Source of the DNA: Shewanella sp. c952
GTDB taxonomy: Bacteria > Pseudomonadota > Gammaproteobacteria > Enterobacterales > Shewanellaceae
Direction: 5' to 3'
Assembly: GCF_019654975.1 (NCBI RefSeq)
Contig: NZ_BPEW01000045.1
Span: 1 to 33,615, forward strand
Length of the DNA: 33,615 bases
The position numbers and the translations under genes are program-made. This document shows, in pieces, positions 24,745-33,050 of this stretch. Each line of letters starts with the position of its first letter. Within the stretch, counting starts at the first letter, position 1. The notes under the pieces were generated by a model, which worked only from the letters and a program-made list of their open reading frames with translations, was not told the DNA's origin and ran no database searches.

Positions 24745-26118
24745 ATGATTTCAGGAATGAGTGCAGCAACATTTGCAGAGCAGCTTATATCGGCTGAGCG
24801 CATGGGCAAAGATCAACTTTTTAAAACCAGTATGACCAAGCATCAAAATCAACTTGACGCATATGACATCTTAGAAAGTAGCCTTAAAAGAATGACCAGT
24901 AAACTTGAAGCGATTAATGGGGATGCTTTCGAAAGTAAAACCTCATCAATCAGTGATGAAAGTGCCTCAATTACAGTCGATAGCGATGCACCTGCAGGCA
25001 CTTACGATCTTTATGTTAAGCAGCTGGCGCAATCTCACCAACTGTCCAAAAGTTTTGCCAGTGAAACCGAGGTGCTGCCCACTACAGGCGTACTAAGTAT
25101 TCAAGTTGGGCCCAATGCGGCAGATAGCATCGATATTGATATGGCAGTACTTAATGCTGATGGTACTCGCACCGTCGCCGACCTTAGAGATGCAATCAAC
25201 AACCATGCTGACAATCCAGGAGTACAAGCTTCATTAGTCAGAACCGGCGGCCAAGTAGAGCTGATGATGACATCCAAAGAGTCAGGAGCCGTCAATAGTG
25301 TCGATGTCAAAATGGATGGTGTCGACTGGGGCATGACCGAAAGAAAAGCAGCTCAAGATGCCGAAGTCACTCTAAACGGCATTGATATAACCAGCAGTAG
25401 TAATTATTTGGGTAATGTTATTGATGGTGTGTCTATTGAGTTAAATCAGGCCCACGCAATCGGTGATAGCAGCACCATTAAAATTGAATCCGACTCCAGC
25501 TCTAGTGAGCAAGCGGTCGAAGACTTTGTTGACTCTTTCAATGAGCTAATGGAGCAAATCAACCAACTCACACGCTCCATGGGAAGCTCAGTTGTTGATG
25601 AAAGCAACAAAGATAAAGAGGACGATGACAAGGATAAAGATGACGACGATGAAGATGCTCCCTCTTCAATCACAGAAGATCAACTTGGGGTATTAAAGGG
25701 CGACTCCAGCTTAAGAATGCTGCAAAACAGTATGCGCAATAGCGTATTTGAAGCCGCGCCTAATGGCATGCGTTTGTCTGACGTAGGTATCGAGATGACC
25801 CGCGACGGCAAGCTAAGTATTGATGAAGACAAACTTAGCCAAGCACTCAAAGATGATCCCGATGCGATAAAAGAGATGTTCACCGCCAGCGGCAGTTATG
25901 TCGATCGAATTGACACCATTATCGACCCATTCACTAAGTCTAGTGGTTACTTAGATCTAAAACAGAGCAACCTAGACAAACAGATCGATAGAGTCGAAGA
26001 CAGCATGTCTAGACATGACTATCAAATGCAACAGCGCTATCAAATCTATCTATCTCAATTTACCGCAATGGAAAACACCATTAACCAACTTAATTCAGCC
26101 AGCGCGCTGTTTTATTAA
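24745..26118 (+). CDS. fliD: Filament cap protein FliD (lateral, LafB)
   Basis: FliD caps the filament tip and guides flagellin insertion. The start at 24745 (M-I-S-G-M-S) has GGAGGAG four bases upstream and lies just after the sigma-54 promoter; the longer in-frame reading from TTG 24703 would overlap the promoter itself. The 457-residue protein has the FliD N-terminal domain (residues 1-110), a flagellin-IN repeat near residue 200 and the C-terminal domain with V-G-I-E-M-T-R-D-G-K-L-S-I-D and a coiled coil ending Q-L-N-S-A-S-A-L-F-Y. Residues 289-304 are 16 consecutive Asp, Glu or Lys, an unusual acidic insert. It heads the late operon. Confidence 0.94.
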   Translation: MISGMSAATFAEQLISAERMGKDQLFKTSMTKHQNQLDAYDILESSLKRMTSKLEAINGDAFESKTSSISDESASITVDSDAPAGTYDLYVKQLAQSHQLSKSFASETEVLPTTGVLSIQVGPNAADSIDIDMAVLNADGTRTVADLRDAINNHADNPGVQASLVRTGGQVELMMTSKESGAVNSVDVKMDGVDWGMTERKAAQDAEVTLNGIDITSSSNYLGNVIDGVSIELNQAHAIGDSSTIKIESDSSSSEQAVEDFVDSFNELMEQINQLTRSMGSSVVDESNKDKEDDDKDKDDDDEDAPSSITEDQLGVLKGDSSLRMLQNSMRNSVFEAAPNGMRLSDVGIEMTRDGKLSIDEDKLSQALKDDPDAIKEMFTASGSYVDRIDTIIDPFTKSSGYLDLKQSNLDKQIDRVEDSMSRHDYQMQQRYQIYLSQFTAMENTINQLNSASALFY

Positions 26119-26131
26119 GGAAGCCTAACAA

Positions 26132-26512
26132 ATGTTGAATGAGCACGATCCGTTTAATGCTTACAAACAGACCTCACTCGATGCGAGAGCCGCTGCAGCA
26201 AACCCACATGAAATGGTGCGAATGCTGCTGGACGGACTCTTAGAAGAGATCGAAAGAGCCAGCGGATTTATGCAACGCCGCAGCTATGAGGACAAGGGGC
26301 AAAGTATCAATAAGTGCCTCAACATCGTTCACGGACTCGACTCAATGTTAGATCTTGAAAGTGGCGGCGAAGTCGCCGCTGGGCTCAACCGCCTGTATGA
26401 CTACTGCAGCCGTCAACTCGTGACTGCCAGCGTAGAGAATAGTATCGAGGCGCTAGCGCCAATAACAAAGGTAATAACCAATGTCAGAGAAGGTTGGACC
26501 AACCTCAATTAA
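26132..26512 (+). CDS. fliS: Flagellin export chaperone FliS (LafC)
   Basis: FliS binds the C-terminus of flagellin in the cytoplasm and stops premature polymerisation. Typical features are Y-K-Q-T-S-L-D-A-R near residue 11, A-A-A-N-P-H-E-M-V-R-M-L-L-D-G-L-L-E, then I-N-K-C-L-N-I-V-H-G-L and L-Y-D-Y-C-S-R-Q-L. At 126 residues it has normal length. It begins 13 bases after fliD, with AAGGAAG upstream. The fliT start lies 32 bases inside its 3' end. Confidence 0.94.
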   Translation: MLNEHDPFNAYKQTSLDARAAAANPHEMVRMLLDGLLEEIERASGFMQRRSYEDKGQSINKCLNIVHGLDSMLDLESGGEVAAGLNRLYDYCSRQLVTASVENSIEALAPITKVITNVREGWTNLN

Positions 26513-26804
26513 GCAATGGCTTTACTTTGAGAAGGCACTCCAATTTCACGCTAAAGCCGAAGACTGGCAAGCACTTGAAAAGGTGAATACCAAGATGATT
26601 TCAGCGTTAACAGCTGCGGGAAAGCCGAGTAATAGGCAGCAGCTCCTCGCCCGAAAATCACTGGCTGCAGTCCATCAAGCAGTGGTTAAGCAGTTAGAAC
26701 AAGCTAAAGCGAAACTGGCGATTGAGATGAGTCAATTTCAGCAACAACAAGATGGGCTAGCCGCTTATCAACTGACTCAATTGAGCGGAGAAGATTATGA
26801 TTAG
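26481..26804 (+). CDS. fliT: Small chaperone-like protein at the FliT position (LafD)
   Basis: In lateral clusters the gene between fliS and fliK is lafD, a FliT-like export chaperone for the cap protein. The product here is 107 residues, helical and Lys/Gln-rich, with a predicted coiled coil at about 60-90 (V-V-K-Q-L-E-Q-A-K-A-K-L). Sequence alone does not prove FliT, since this family is very variable. Its start overlaps fliS by 32 bases and its end overlaps fliK by eight, so it is translated with them. Confidence 0.78.
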   Translation: MSEKVGPTSIKQWLYFEKALQFHAKAEDWQALEKVNTKMISALTAAGKPSNRQQLLARKSLAAVHQAVVKQLEQAKAKLAIEMSQFQQQQDGLAAYQLTQLSGEDYD

Positions 26805-27852
26805 CCCTTATACAGCATTAAATAGCCCGTTAACACAGGGCAGTGCCGCAGCTTCGCCTTTGGCCACAACAAACAAGATGCATAGTGTGGCAAACGATAA
26901 CCCAGAGGGGAGCGAGCATAATGATGTTCTGTCTTTTGCTATGGTTGCGGCGCAAAGCCTCAATACAGCTCATCAAACCACAGCGATGGCAAGCACCGGC
27001 ACCTCAATCAATAACAGCGAAACAACGATAGTTCGATCTTTTAGCGCGGACAGTGCCGTTGCAACTAACTCGGCGCTGCAACAGCAAAGCCCTGACATCA
27101 AAGCCGCTCTAAACCCTGTAGTGATGGGGCCTATTTCAAAGTCGAGTGATGCTCAGTCAGCAGCAACTAGCACGACCAGCGTTAATGTCGGTCAAACCGC
27201 ATCTTCGTTACCGCAACTATCGCAACAGAGTTATTCACCTCAGCCAATGCAAAATGGCGGCTTAAAGTCGACCCCATCAATGATACAGAATGCATTTCAA
27301 GCCACCGCGACCACTCAGCCTGCCATCGCAGCCTTGACTCGCGATGCACTGGCCAGTGAAGCGCTAGAATCTAGCCAGCATGTCGTTGGCGGCGCCTCTA
27401 GAAATCAAGCAACCGTTGCCCAATGGGGGCCGGTTTCAGTCTCTCAAGCCGCTCCTATGATGCAGCAAGCCCAAGAGATGCTCTCTCCACTGCGTGAACA
27501 GTTACGCTTTCAAATTGATCAGCAGATTAAACAGGCTGAACTTAGATTAGATCCACCTGAGCTTGGCAAGGTAGAGCTCAATATACGCTTAGACGGTGAC
27601 AGACTGCATATTCAAATGCATGCCGCTAACCCCGCTGTTCGTGATGCTCTGTTAATGGGATTAGACAGGTTACGCAATGAATTAGCCATGGATCATGGCG
27701 GCCAAATTGATGTCGATATCAATCAAGAAGGTGAGCAAAAGAAACACAACCAACAACCGCATACCACAACGATTGCAGCGGCACCCCTCTCAAATACCGA
27801 TAGCTCAGTTGATAGCCTTTCACAGCAAGATGAAGTCGATCTATTGGCATAA
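26797..27852 (+). CDS. fliK: Hook-length control protein FliK (LafE)
   Basis: FliK measures the hook and switches the export gate from hook to filament substrates. The first 210 residues are low-complexity, rich in Ser, Thr, Ala and Gln. The C-terminal Flg_hook domain, residues about 225-315, is well conserved: L-R-F-Q-I-D-Q-Q-I-K-Q-A-E-L-R-L-D-P-P-E-L-G-K-V-E, then L-H-I-Q-M-H-A-A-N-P-A-V-R-D-A-L. The 351 residues are within the usual range. It overlaps fliT by eight bases. Confidence 0.93.
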   Translation: MISPYTALNSPLTQGSAAASPLATTNKMHSVANDNPEGSEHNDVLSFAMVAAQSLNTAHQTTAMASTGTSINNSETTIVRSFSADSAVATNSALQQQSPDIKAALNPVVMGPISKSSDAQSAATSTTSVNVGQTASSLPQLSQQSYSPQPMQNGGLKSTPSMIQNAFQATATTQPAIAALTRDALASEALESSQHVVGGASRNQATVAQWGPVSVSQAAPMMQQAQEMLSPLREQLRFQIDQQIKQAELRLDPPELGKVELNIRLDGDRLHIQMHAANPAVRDALLMGLDRLRNELAMDHGGQIDVDINQEGEQKKHNQQPHTTTIAAAPLSNTDSSVDSLSQQDEVDLLA

Positions 27853-27866
27853 CTTAGGAAACACTC

Positions 27867-28322
27867 ATGGCATTTAGTAATTCAAATACGAAAAAAATAA
27901 CAATTCTACTATTCATCACCATCTGGAGTGGCGCTGTGTTTTGGGCTGGTTGGCAATCGCCAACAATCATAGGAGGGCCATTTTCAGCCGCCGAAGATGA
28001 AGTTATCTCAGCTAAGTTTTATCCATTAGACAAGTTTGTCATCTCAGTACCTGGAGATGATTATCCTCATTACTTGTTACTTGAAATGGCCTTCAAAAGC
28101 CGCTCTAAAAATGTCGAAACTACGATCAAGCAGGCAGATCCGGTGATCCGTAATTCGCTGATGAAAATGTTCTCCAAAAAACATTTCAACGAACTCAACG
28201 ACGCTCAACAGTTTGAATCATTACAAAAAGAGGCGCACCTGTTGCTAACCAATGTGCTTGCAGAAAATGAATTCAGTATTGAGCTTGATGACGTGTTGTT
28301 CACTCGGATGGTCATTCAATAG
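27867..28322 (+). CDS. fliL: Stator-associated membrane protein FliL (LafF)
   Basis: FliL is a single-span inner-membrane protein that forms rings around stator units. A membrane helix covers about residues 11-29 (I-T-I-L-L-F-I-T-I-W-S-G-A-V-F-W), followed by the periplasmic domain, with F-Y-P-L-D-K-F-V-I-S-V and a C-terminal V-L-A-E-N-E-F-S-I-E-L-D-D-V-L-F-T. At 151 residues the length is usual. TTAGGA lies about nine bases upstream. It stands 14 bases after fliK and 12 before lafS. Confidence 0.9.
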   Translation: MAFSNSNTKKITILLFITIWSGAVFWAGWQSPTIIGGPFSAAEDEVISAKFYPLDKFVISVPGDDYPHYLLLEMAFKSRSKNVETTIKQADPVIRNSLMKMFSKKHFNELNDAQQFESLQKEAHLLLTNVLAENEFSIELDDVLFTRMVIQ

Positions 28323-28334
28323 GAGGGCTATGTT

Positions 28335-29057
28335 ATGAACGCTGCACAAGTCGCTTACCAAACAACAGCAGAAGAACCCACGGTTAATCGCCTGTCCGAA
28401 AGCCAAGTGATGATGCAGTACCTTCCGCTAGTAAAACGCTCTGTTTCTCAACTTCGTAGCCATTGCGGATCAGTTTTGGCTATCGAAGATATGGAGCAAA
28501 TAGGCATGATGGCGTTGTTAGAGTCCGCAAGGCGCTATCCAGGTGAATATGACAACGGTTTCATCTCATATGCTGGTCAGCGAATTAGAGGCGCCATACT
28601 CGACGAGTTGCGTCGCCAAGATTGGCGTCCTCGACCCGTGAGACAACAGGCCCACGAACTTAATGATACCGTTCGCAAACTCACCAAAATGCTTGAACGA
28701 GCGCCGAGCGACAATGAAGTCGCCCAAGCTATGGGACTCAATCAAGAAGACTACCGCAAGCGTCTGCATGCCTCTCAATCAGAGTCGATGCGAAGCCTAG
28801 ATGAATTGATTAGTGATGGCGGACATTTTGAAGATAAACGAGATGTATTTGAACAAATATCCGCCAAAGAAACTTTATTCCAAGCAATTTCGAAATTAAA
28901 CAAAAGAGAACAGGTAATTCTGTCGCTTTACTATCAACATGAACTCAATTTAAAAGAAATAGCCGCCACGTTGGGATTAACAGAAACTCGGATCTGTCAG
29001 TTGCATAAACAAGCAGTAAAGCAACTTCAGAAAATATACCAACAATGGGATCGGTAA
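28335..29057 (+). CDS. lafS: Lateral flagellar sigma-28 factor LafS (FliA family)
   Basis: This sigma factor should direct transcription of the flagellin and other late genes. Region 2 is complete, with I-E-D-M-E-Q-I-G-M-M-A-L-L-E and R-G-A-I-L-D-E-L-R-R-Q-D-W-R-P-R. Region 3 follows, and region 4.2 has the helix-turn-helix L-K-E-I-A-A-T-L-G-L-T-E-T-R-I-C-Q-L-H. At 240 residues it is standard for FliA. The start at 28335 follows AGGAGGG by seven bases; an earlier ATG at 28330 meets a stop at its third codon. Its partner anti-sigma factor is FlgM (10493-10774). Confidence 0.95.
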   Translation: MNAAQVAYQTTAEEPTVNRLSESQVMMQYLPLVKRSVSQLRSHCGSVLAIEDMEQIGMMALLESARRYPGEYDNGFISYAGQRIRGAILDELRRQDWRPRPVRQQAHELNDTVRKLTKMLERAPSDNEVAQAMGLNQEDYRKRLHASQSESMRSLDELISDGGHFEDKRDVFEQISAKETLFQAISKLNKREQVILSLYYQHELNLKEIAATLGLTETRICQLHKQAVKQLQKIYQQWDR

Positions 29058-29071
29058 GCAGGTGAGGTAGT

Positions 29072-29929
29072 ATGAGCAAACTTTTAGGGCTAATGATCAT
29101 TCTTTTTTCAGTTTTTGGTGGATATGTCTGGGCAGGAGGAACCTTAGCCTCCCTATGGCAACCAGCAGAGATACTGATCATATTTGGTGCAGGTATGGGT
29201 GCACTCATTATCGCTAACCCTAAACCCGTCCTAGTGGAGATGCTTGACCAAGTAAAAGAGTTAGTCAGAGTCGAAAAAGAGGACCCTGAGCTTTATCCCC
29301 AACTGTTTGGCTTGATGGGTATGTTAATGGCTCAAATCCAATCTCAAGGACTTAAAGTGCTTGATGACCATGTGGAAAAGCCGAGAGAAAGCTCGCTATT
29401 TCTCATGTACCCCACAGTGTTAGAACACCCAACGGTACTGCAATTTCTTATCGATAATTTACGTCTACAGTCTATCGGTAAACTCTCCGCCCATGACCTT
29501 GAACATATATTGGATGAAGAGATCCATCGTATGGAAGAGGATTGGATGCGTCCATCACTTGCGCTAAATAAAGTGGCAGAAGCCATGCCGGGCTTTGGTA
29601 TTTTGGCTGCCGTAATGGGGATCATCATCACCATGTCCAATATTGACGGCCCAATAACCATGATAGGTGTCAAAGTAGCAGCAGCGCTTGTGGGCACATT
29701 TATCGGAATTTTTGCCTGTTATTGCCTGTTCGACCCGTTGTCTAAGGCACTAGAACATTTAGTTGAACGTAAGTCAGCACAGCTTAGGTGTGTTGCAGCT
29801 ATGCTATCCTCCTTCGCCAAAGGCAAACCTCCAATGCTAGCAATAGATGCCGGTCGAAAACAGATTCAGAGTGAAAACCGTCCCACATTTATCGAGTTAG
29901 AACGCTGGATGGTGGAGCAACAAAGCTAA
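29072..29929 (+). CDS. lafT: Flagellar stator subunit LafT (MotA family)
   Basis: LafT and LafU form the proton-type stator of lateral flagella. Four membrane segments are visible, at about residues 4-23, 32-49, 173-191 and 199-221. Pro173 and Pro222, needed for torque in MotA, are present at the same positions (M-P-G-F-G and D-P-L-S-K). In the cytoplasmic loop the Arg at MotA position 90 appears replaced by Gln and Glu98 by Asp, judged by eye. The 285 residues match the family. A GAGGTAG site lies upstream. It shares one base with lafU (TAATG). Confidence 0.94.
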   Translation: MSKLLGLMIILFSVFGGYVWAGGTLASLWQPAEILIIFGAGMGALIIANPKPVLVEMLDQVKELVRVEKEDPELYPQLFGLMGMLMAQIQSQGLKVLDDHVEKPRESSLFLMYPTVLEHPTVLQFLIDNLRLQSIGKLSAHDLEHILDEEIHRMEEDWMRPSLALNKVAEAMPGFGILAAVMGIIITMSNIDGPITMIGVKVAAALVGTFIGIFACYCLFDPLSKALEHLVERKSAQLRCVAAMLSSFAKGKPPMLAIDAGRKQIQSENRPTFIELERWMVEQQS

Positions 29930-30921
29930 TGGCTACTCGTCCTGAACCCATTGTTATTCGGCGTAAAAAGAGAACCAAAGCTAAGCCTGGTCACGGCGGC
30001 GCTTGGAAAGTCGCCTTTGCTGATTTCACACTGGCAATGATGGCACTATTCATGGTGTTGTGGATTATGCAAATAGCCGATCAGCAAGAAAGAACCATGA
30101 TTGTTCAGTACTTAAAGGGCGATCTGTATTCAACTGGGTCTATTAACCCGTTTGATCTGACCCGCTCCCCTTCACTGATTGATTTTCAGGGGAATATAGC
30201 GCTTCAGCAAGCTGTTTTACCTGCAACCGCTACCGGTGTCGATCGCAGTGGTCCTGCAATGCACAATCATATTCCCTTGGGAAAAGATAACGTAAAAGCT
30301 GGTATCGGCCCCGAGCTCAACTCATTAGTGCCTGGAAAGTTTGAAACACAGGCCCAATTAGAGTTTTTAGCGAGAGAGATAGAGCAAGTCATTACCGATG
30401 TCAGCATGAATGCCAATGTAGAACTTCAAGTTGTGCCACAGGGCATTAGAATTTTAATGCATGATAACGTCAACCAATTCATGTTTACCCGTGGCAGTTC
30501 AAATATGAAGCCCTACTTTGAAGATCTGCTCATGGCCTTAGGACCAGTGCTTGGTAAAGTTGACAACAAAATGAGTATTTCAGGCCATACAGACTCAAGC
30601 CCTTATGCGGGAAAGACATTTACCAACTGGGAGCTTTCAAGTAAACGAGCATTACTTGCCCGTCGCGTATTGGAATATTCAGGTGTACAACGTGACCAAG
30701 TCATCCAAGTCACAGGGATGGCAGATCAAGCGCCTTATATCGTTGACGATCCAGCAGCTGCAGCCAATAGAAGAATTGAGATGCTAGTGATGACCTCAAC
30801 AGCTGAAACTCAATTACGACAGATGATGGGGATCGCCAGTGAACAACCTAAATCAGACGCTGAAATAGACCATGCTAAGCAAGTTGCCGAGGCAAACAAA
30901 CCCAGAATGAGATATCGCTAA
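29929..30921 (+). CDS. lafU: Flagellar stator subunit LafU (MotB family)
   Basis: LafU is the partner of LafT. The single membrane helix, residues about 27-47, contains A-D-F-T-L-A-M-M-A-L-F with Asp32, the ion-binding residue, at the same position as in MotB. This MotB-like helix (not the PomB type) suggests proton rather than sodium drive. The C-terminal OmpA-like domain (residues about 175-290) anchors it to peptidoglycan, with S-I-S-G-H-T-D-S-S-P-Y and A-N-R-R-I-E-M-L-V. The 330 residues are normal. The PilZ-like gene begins two bases after its stop. Confidence 0.95.
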   Translation: MATRPEPIVIRRKKRTKAKPGHGGAWKVAFADFTLAMMALFMVLWIMQIADQQERTMIVQYLKGDLYSTGSINPFDLTRSPSLIDFQGNIALQQAVLPATATGVDRSGPAMHNHIPLGKDNVKAGIGPELNSLVPGKFETQAQLEFLAREIEQVITDVSMNANVELQVVPQGIRILMHDNVNQFMFTRGSSNMKPYFEDLLMALGPVLGKVDNKMSISGHTDSSPYAGKTFTNWELSSKRALLARRVLEYSGVQRDQVIQVTGMADQAPYIVDDPAAAANRRIEMLVMTSTAETQLRQMMGIASEQPKSDAEIDHAKQVAEANKPRMRYR

Positions 30922-30923
30922 CT

Positions 30924-31361
30924 GTGGATGACCCTTTAATACAGCACGGTGAATTTATACCCGCAACTCAACAACCGACAAAACCAGAGTTGGGTATTGA
31001 TAGTCGCCAGCATACAAGGCACTCATTGCGAGAAGACCATGACAAAAAGATCGAGCTAGCATGTGATGGCGTTACAGTATCGCTGTTCAAACAAACATGG
31101 CGCAGCACAAGACCTATCGGTATTGCCAATATAAAAGATATAGGCCTAGGCGGGGTTGGGATGATAAGTCGCAGCAAACTATCGCCTAATCAACAGGTAT
31201 CAATCGCCGTCGATGATGAGTTGATACCCATCATAATAATGCGAGTGCATAGCATTAACGAAAAGCTCAATTTTATTGGCGCCAGATGGGCCATAGAAGA
31301 TCAACAAAAGACCTTGAGCATTATTCGTAAAGTAAAATTTTTAAGTGAAAAATCAGTGTAA
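30924..31361 (+). CDS. PilZ-domain-like protein in the motor operon
   Basis: PilZ domains bind cyclic di-GMP and, in flagellar motors, can act as brakes. The product of 145 residues has the R-x-x-x-R motif (R28-Q-H-T-R32) and a later D72-I-G-L-G-G that corresponds to the D/N-x-S-x-x-G motif, with Gly in place of Ser. A beta-rich C-terminal part follows. The start is GTG, two bases after the lafU stop, so translation is probably coupled; no other start is better. Its place beside lafT/lafU suggests a link between cyclic di-GMP and lateral motility. The domain call is fairly secure, ligand binding is not. Confidence 0.78.
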   Translation: MDDPLIQHGEFIPATQQPTKPELGIDSRQHTRHSLREDHDKKIELACDGVTVSLFKQTWRSTRPIGIANIKDIGLGGVGMISRSKLSPNQQVSIAVDDELIPIIIMRVHSINEKLNFIGARWAIEDQQKTLSIIRKVKFLSEKSV

Positions 31362-31397
31362 TACAGAATGAGTATCGTCGACAGTAGGGAGATAGTA

Positions 31398-31685
31398 ATG
31401 GCTTCATCATATGAGCGAAAAGGCCCGGATGGTCTACAAAAGCTCTTTCTGTATTTGATACTACTTGATTGGTTTATCCTATTGTATTTAACCACTGAAC
31501 TTAAAGATATGCCCTTTAAGCAAGGCGTGGCCGCTTCTATCATGGTGACATTGTTTAATTTTCTTTTAGTCAATTTATGCTTTAAGCGAGCACGCAGATC
31601 GAGCGACAGCTACCTCATTTACCCTGTCATTGGAGGCGCTCTACTGTCTTTCTTACTGCTAGCCTACTTCTTTTTTTTCGATTGA
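31398..31685 (+). CDS. Small three-helix membrane protein of unknown function
   Basis: I do not recognise this 95-residue protein. It has three hydrophobic segments, at about residues 15-33 (L-F-L-Y-L-I-L-L-D-W-F-I-L-L-Y-L), 42-61 and 72-94 (ending F-F-F-F-D), with basic residues in the loop K-R-A-R-R between the second and third. The start at 31398 has AGGGAG six bases upstream, whereas an ATG at 31368 lacks a site. It stands 36 bases after the PilZ-like gene and is probably the last gene of the late operon, with no visible terminator. It might be a membrane partner of the PilZ protein or of the stator; this is speculation. Confidence 0.7.
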   Translation: MASSYERKGPDGLQKLFLYLILLDWFILLYLTTELKDMPFKQGVAASIMVTLFNFLLVNLCFKRARRSSDSYLIYPVIGGALLSFLLLAYFFFFD

Positions 31686-31967
31686 TAGCACTCATTAAAT
31701 AGCTGCAGTTCCAAGGCCTTTGCACGTCTAGTAAAGCATTGAAGTAACAGCAACTACTGAGGTTGATTTCCCCTGTGAACCTCAATAACACCGTTCAATC
31801 AAAAAAGCTTGTGGCTCTCGTCATATCCCGCAAATATCTCCCAAACAGATGATGAATAATTAGCAGTTTCAAAGCATTGCTGCCAATAAAGAGGTTGAGT
31901 TAAGATTTCAAGCTGAGCCGCCAGCAGGCTGGCAACCCTAATTCGTATTATTAAAGAGGTCATTAAT
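31686..31967. other. Gene-free region before the duplicated-domain gene
   Basis: No gene is visible. There is a seven-base inverted repeat TGAGGTT/AACCTCA with a 13-base loop at 31758-31784 and a tight six-base inverted repeat GCCAGC/GCTGGC at 31920-31933 about 35 bases before the next start. Neither is followed by a T tract. It is the right-hand border of the flagellar cluster. Confidence 0.4.
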
Positions 31968-33050
31968 ATGCCACATGAGCCGTTAACTCAGCTGCAGCGC
32001 GAGTTTATGTTAAGCGAGGTGACTGAACCGGTGATTGCCATTGCTAAACAGGTGAACTTTGCTGAACGCTATTATGCCCTGCTTGAGCAGTTTCCAAAGC
32101 TGCCCGGGGATTTTAACCCTAACGTGGCGTTAGACACCAAAATCGATTTAGTGACCGCTTTTTCCTACCCTATTCGCTATTACAAGGGGGAGGGAGGCTA
32201 CTTTATGCTCAACAAAAAAAAATTCGCCTATCCGCATATGCGTCTAATGATTGAGATGCGCCAATGGGTGGTTTTTAATTTTGATTTATGGCGCGATGAC
32301 ACTCGCATTGGCGGCGGCAGTTATCAGCAGCTGGCGGTGGCTGAGCGTCTATCGAGAGGAGATGATATTTGTTGGGATGACTGGCGCGTGCAGCAACAGC
32401 CTTGGTGTTACAGCGAAGCGCAACTACAAACTGTGTTGACTGAACTGTTTTCACTGTTTGACGACCTGTGTCAAGCCATGCCCGAGCCGCCAGGTTTCCC
32501 GCAAAAATCATTTACTCAGTTGGATTGTAAGGTTTTATTAACACAAATCCCTGAACCTGTAAGCACCATTGCCAAGCAGGTGAACTTCTCTGAGCGCTAT
32601 TCAGCGCTACTTAAGCAATTTCCTAAATTACCCGGTAAATCTAGCGCTAAAGTATCACTAGAAAAACAAATAGAGTTAGTCTCAGGCTTTCCGTATCCAA
32701 TTGACTACGACCCCAACTTTGGAGGGAGTTTTACTCTGTATCGCGAGGATTTCGAATATTCACATATGCACATTAAATTTGAAATAAAGCAAAAGGTTAC
32801 ATTCTGGTTTAATTTATTTCGAGATAATAATGACCACTCCTGGGTTGGTGGCGGTAATTTTCATGAGCTTTCGGCCGCACAGCGATTATCTAGCGGGGGA
32901 TCTATGAGCTGGGAAGAACGAAATGTTGTTCAGCAGCCATATTGTTATAACGAAACACAGCTGCAAATGGTACTAACTGAGCTTTTTTCACTTTTTGAAG
33001 ATATGTGCCAAGCCATGCCAGAGCCACCAAAGCCTCAAATAACCCACTAA
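31968..33050 (+). CDS. Unknown protein with two tandem copies of one domain
   Basis: I do not recognise this 360-residue protein. It consists of two copies of one domain, residues about 5-175 and 181-354, with an offset of 176-177. Shared pieces include I-A-K-Q-V-N-F-A/S-E-R-Y, L-x-Q-F-P-K-L-P-G, a Gly-rich G-G-G-S/N-F/Y turn, Q-Q-P-W/Y-C-Y and L-T-E-L-F-S-L-F-D/E-D. Each copy ends with Q-A-M-P-E-P-P. There is no signal peptide or membrane segment. An AGAGG site lies nine bases upstream of the start. It stands outside the flagellar operon and its function is unknown; it might be a binding protein, but no family comes to mind. Confidence 0.75.
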   Translation: MPHEPLTQLQREFMLSEVTEPVIAIAKQVNFAERYYALLEQFPKLPGDFNPNVALDTKIDLVTAFSYPIRYYKGEGGYFMLNKKKFAYPHMRLMIEMRQWVVFNFDLWRDDTRIGGGSYQQLAVAERLSRGDDICWDDWRVQQQPWCYSEAQLQTVLTELFSLFDDLCQAMPEPPGFPQKSFTQLDCKVLLTQIPEPVSTIAKQVNFSERYSALLKQFPKLPGKSSAKVSLEKQIELVSGFPYPIDYDPNFGGSFTLYREDFEYSHMHIKFEIKQKVTFWFNLFRDNNDHSWVGGGNFHELSAAQRLSSGGSMSWEERNVVQQPYCYNETQLQMVLTELFSLFEDMCQAMPEPPKPQITH

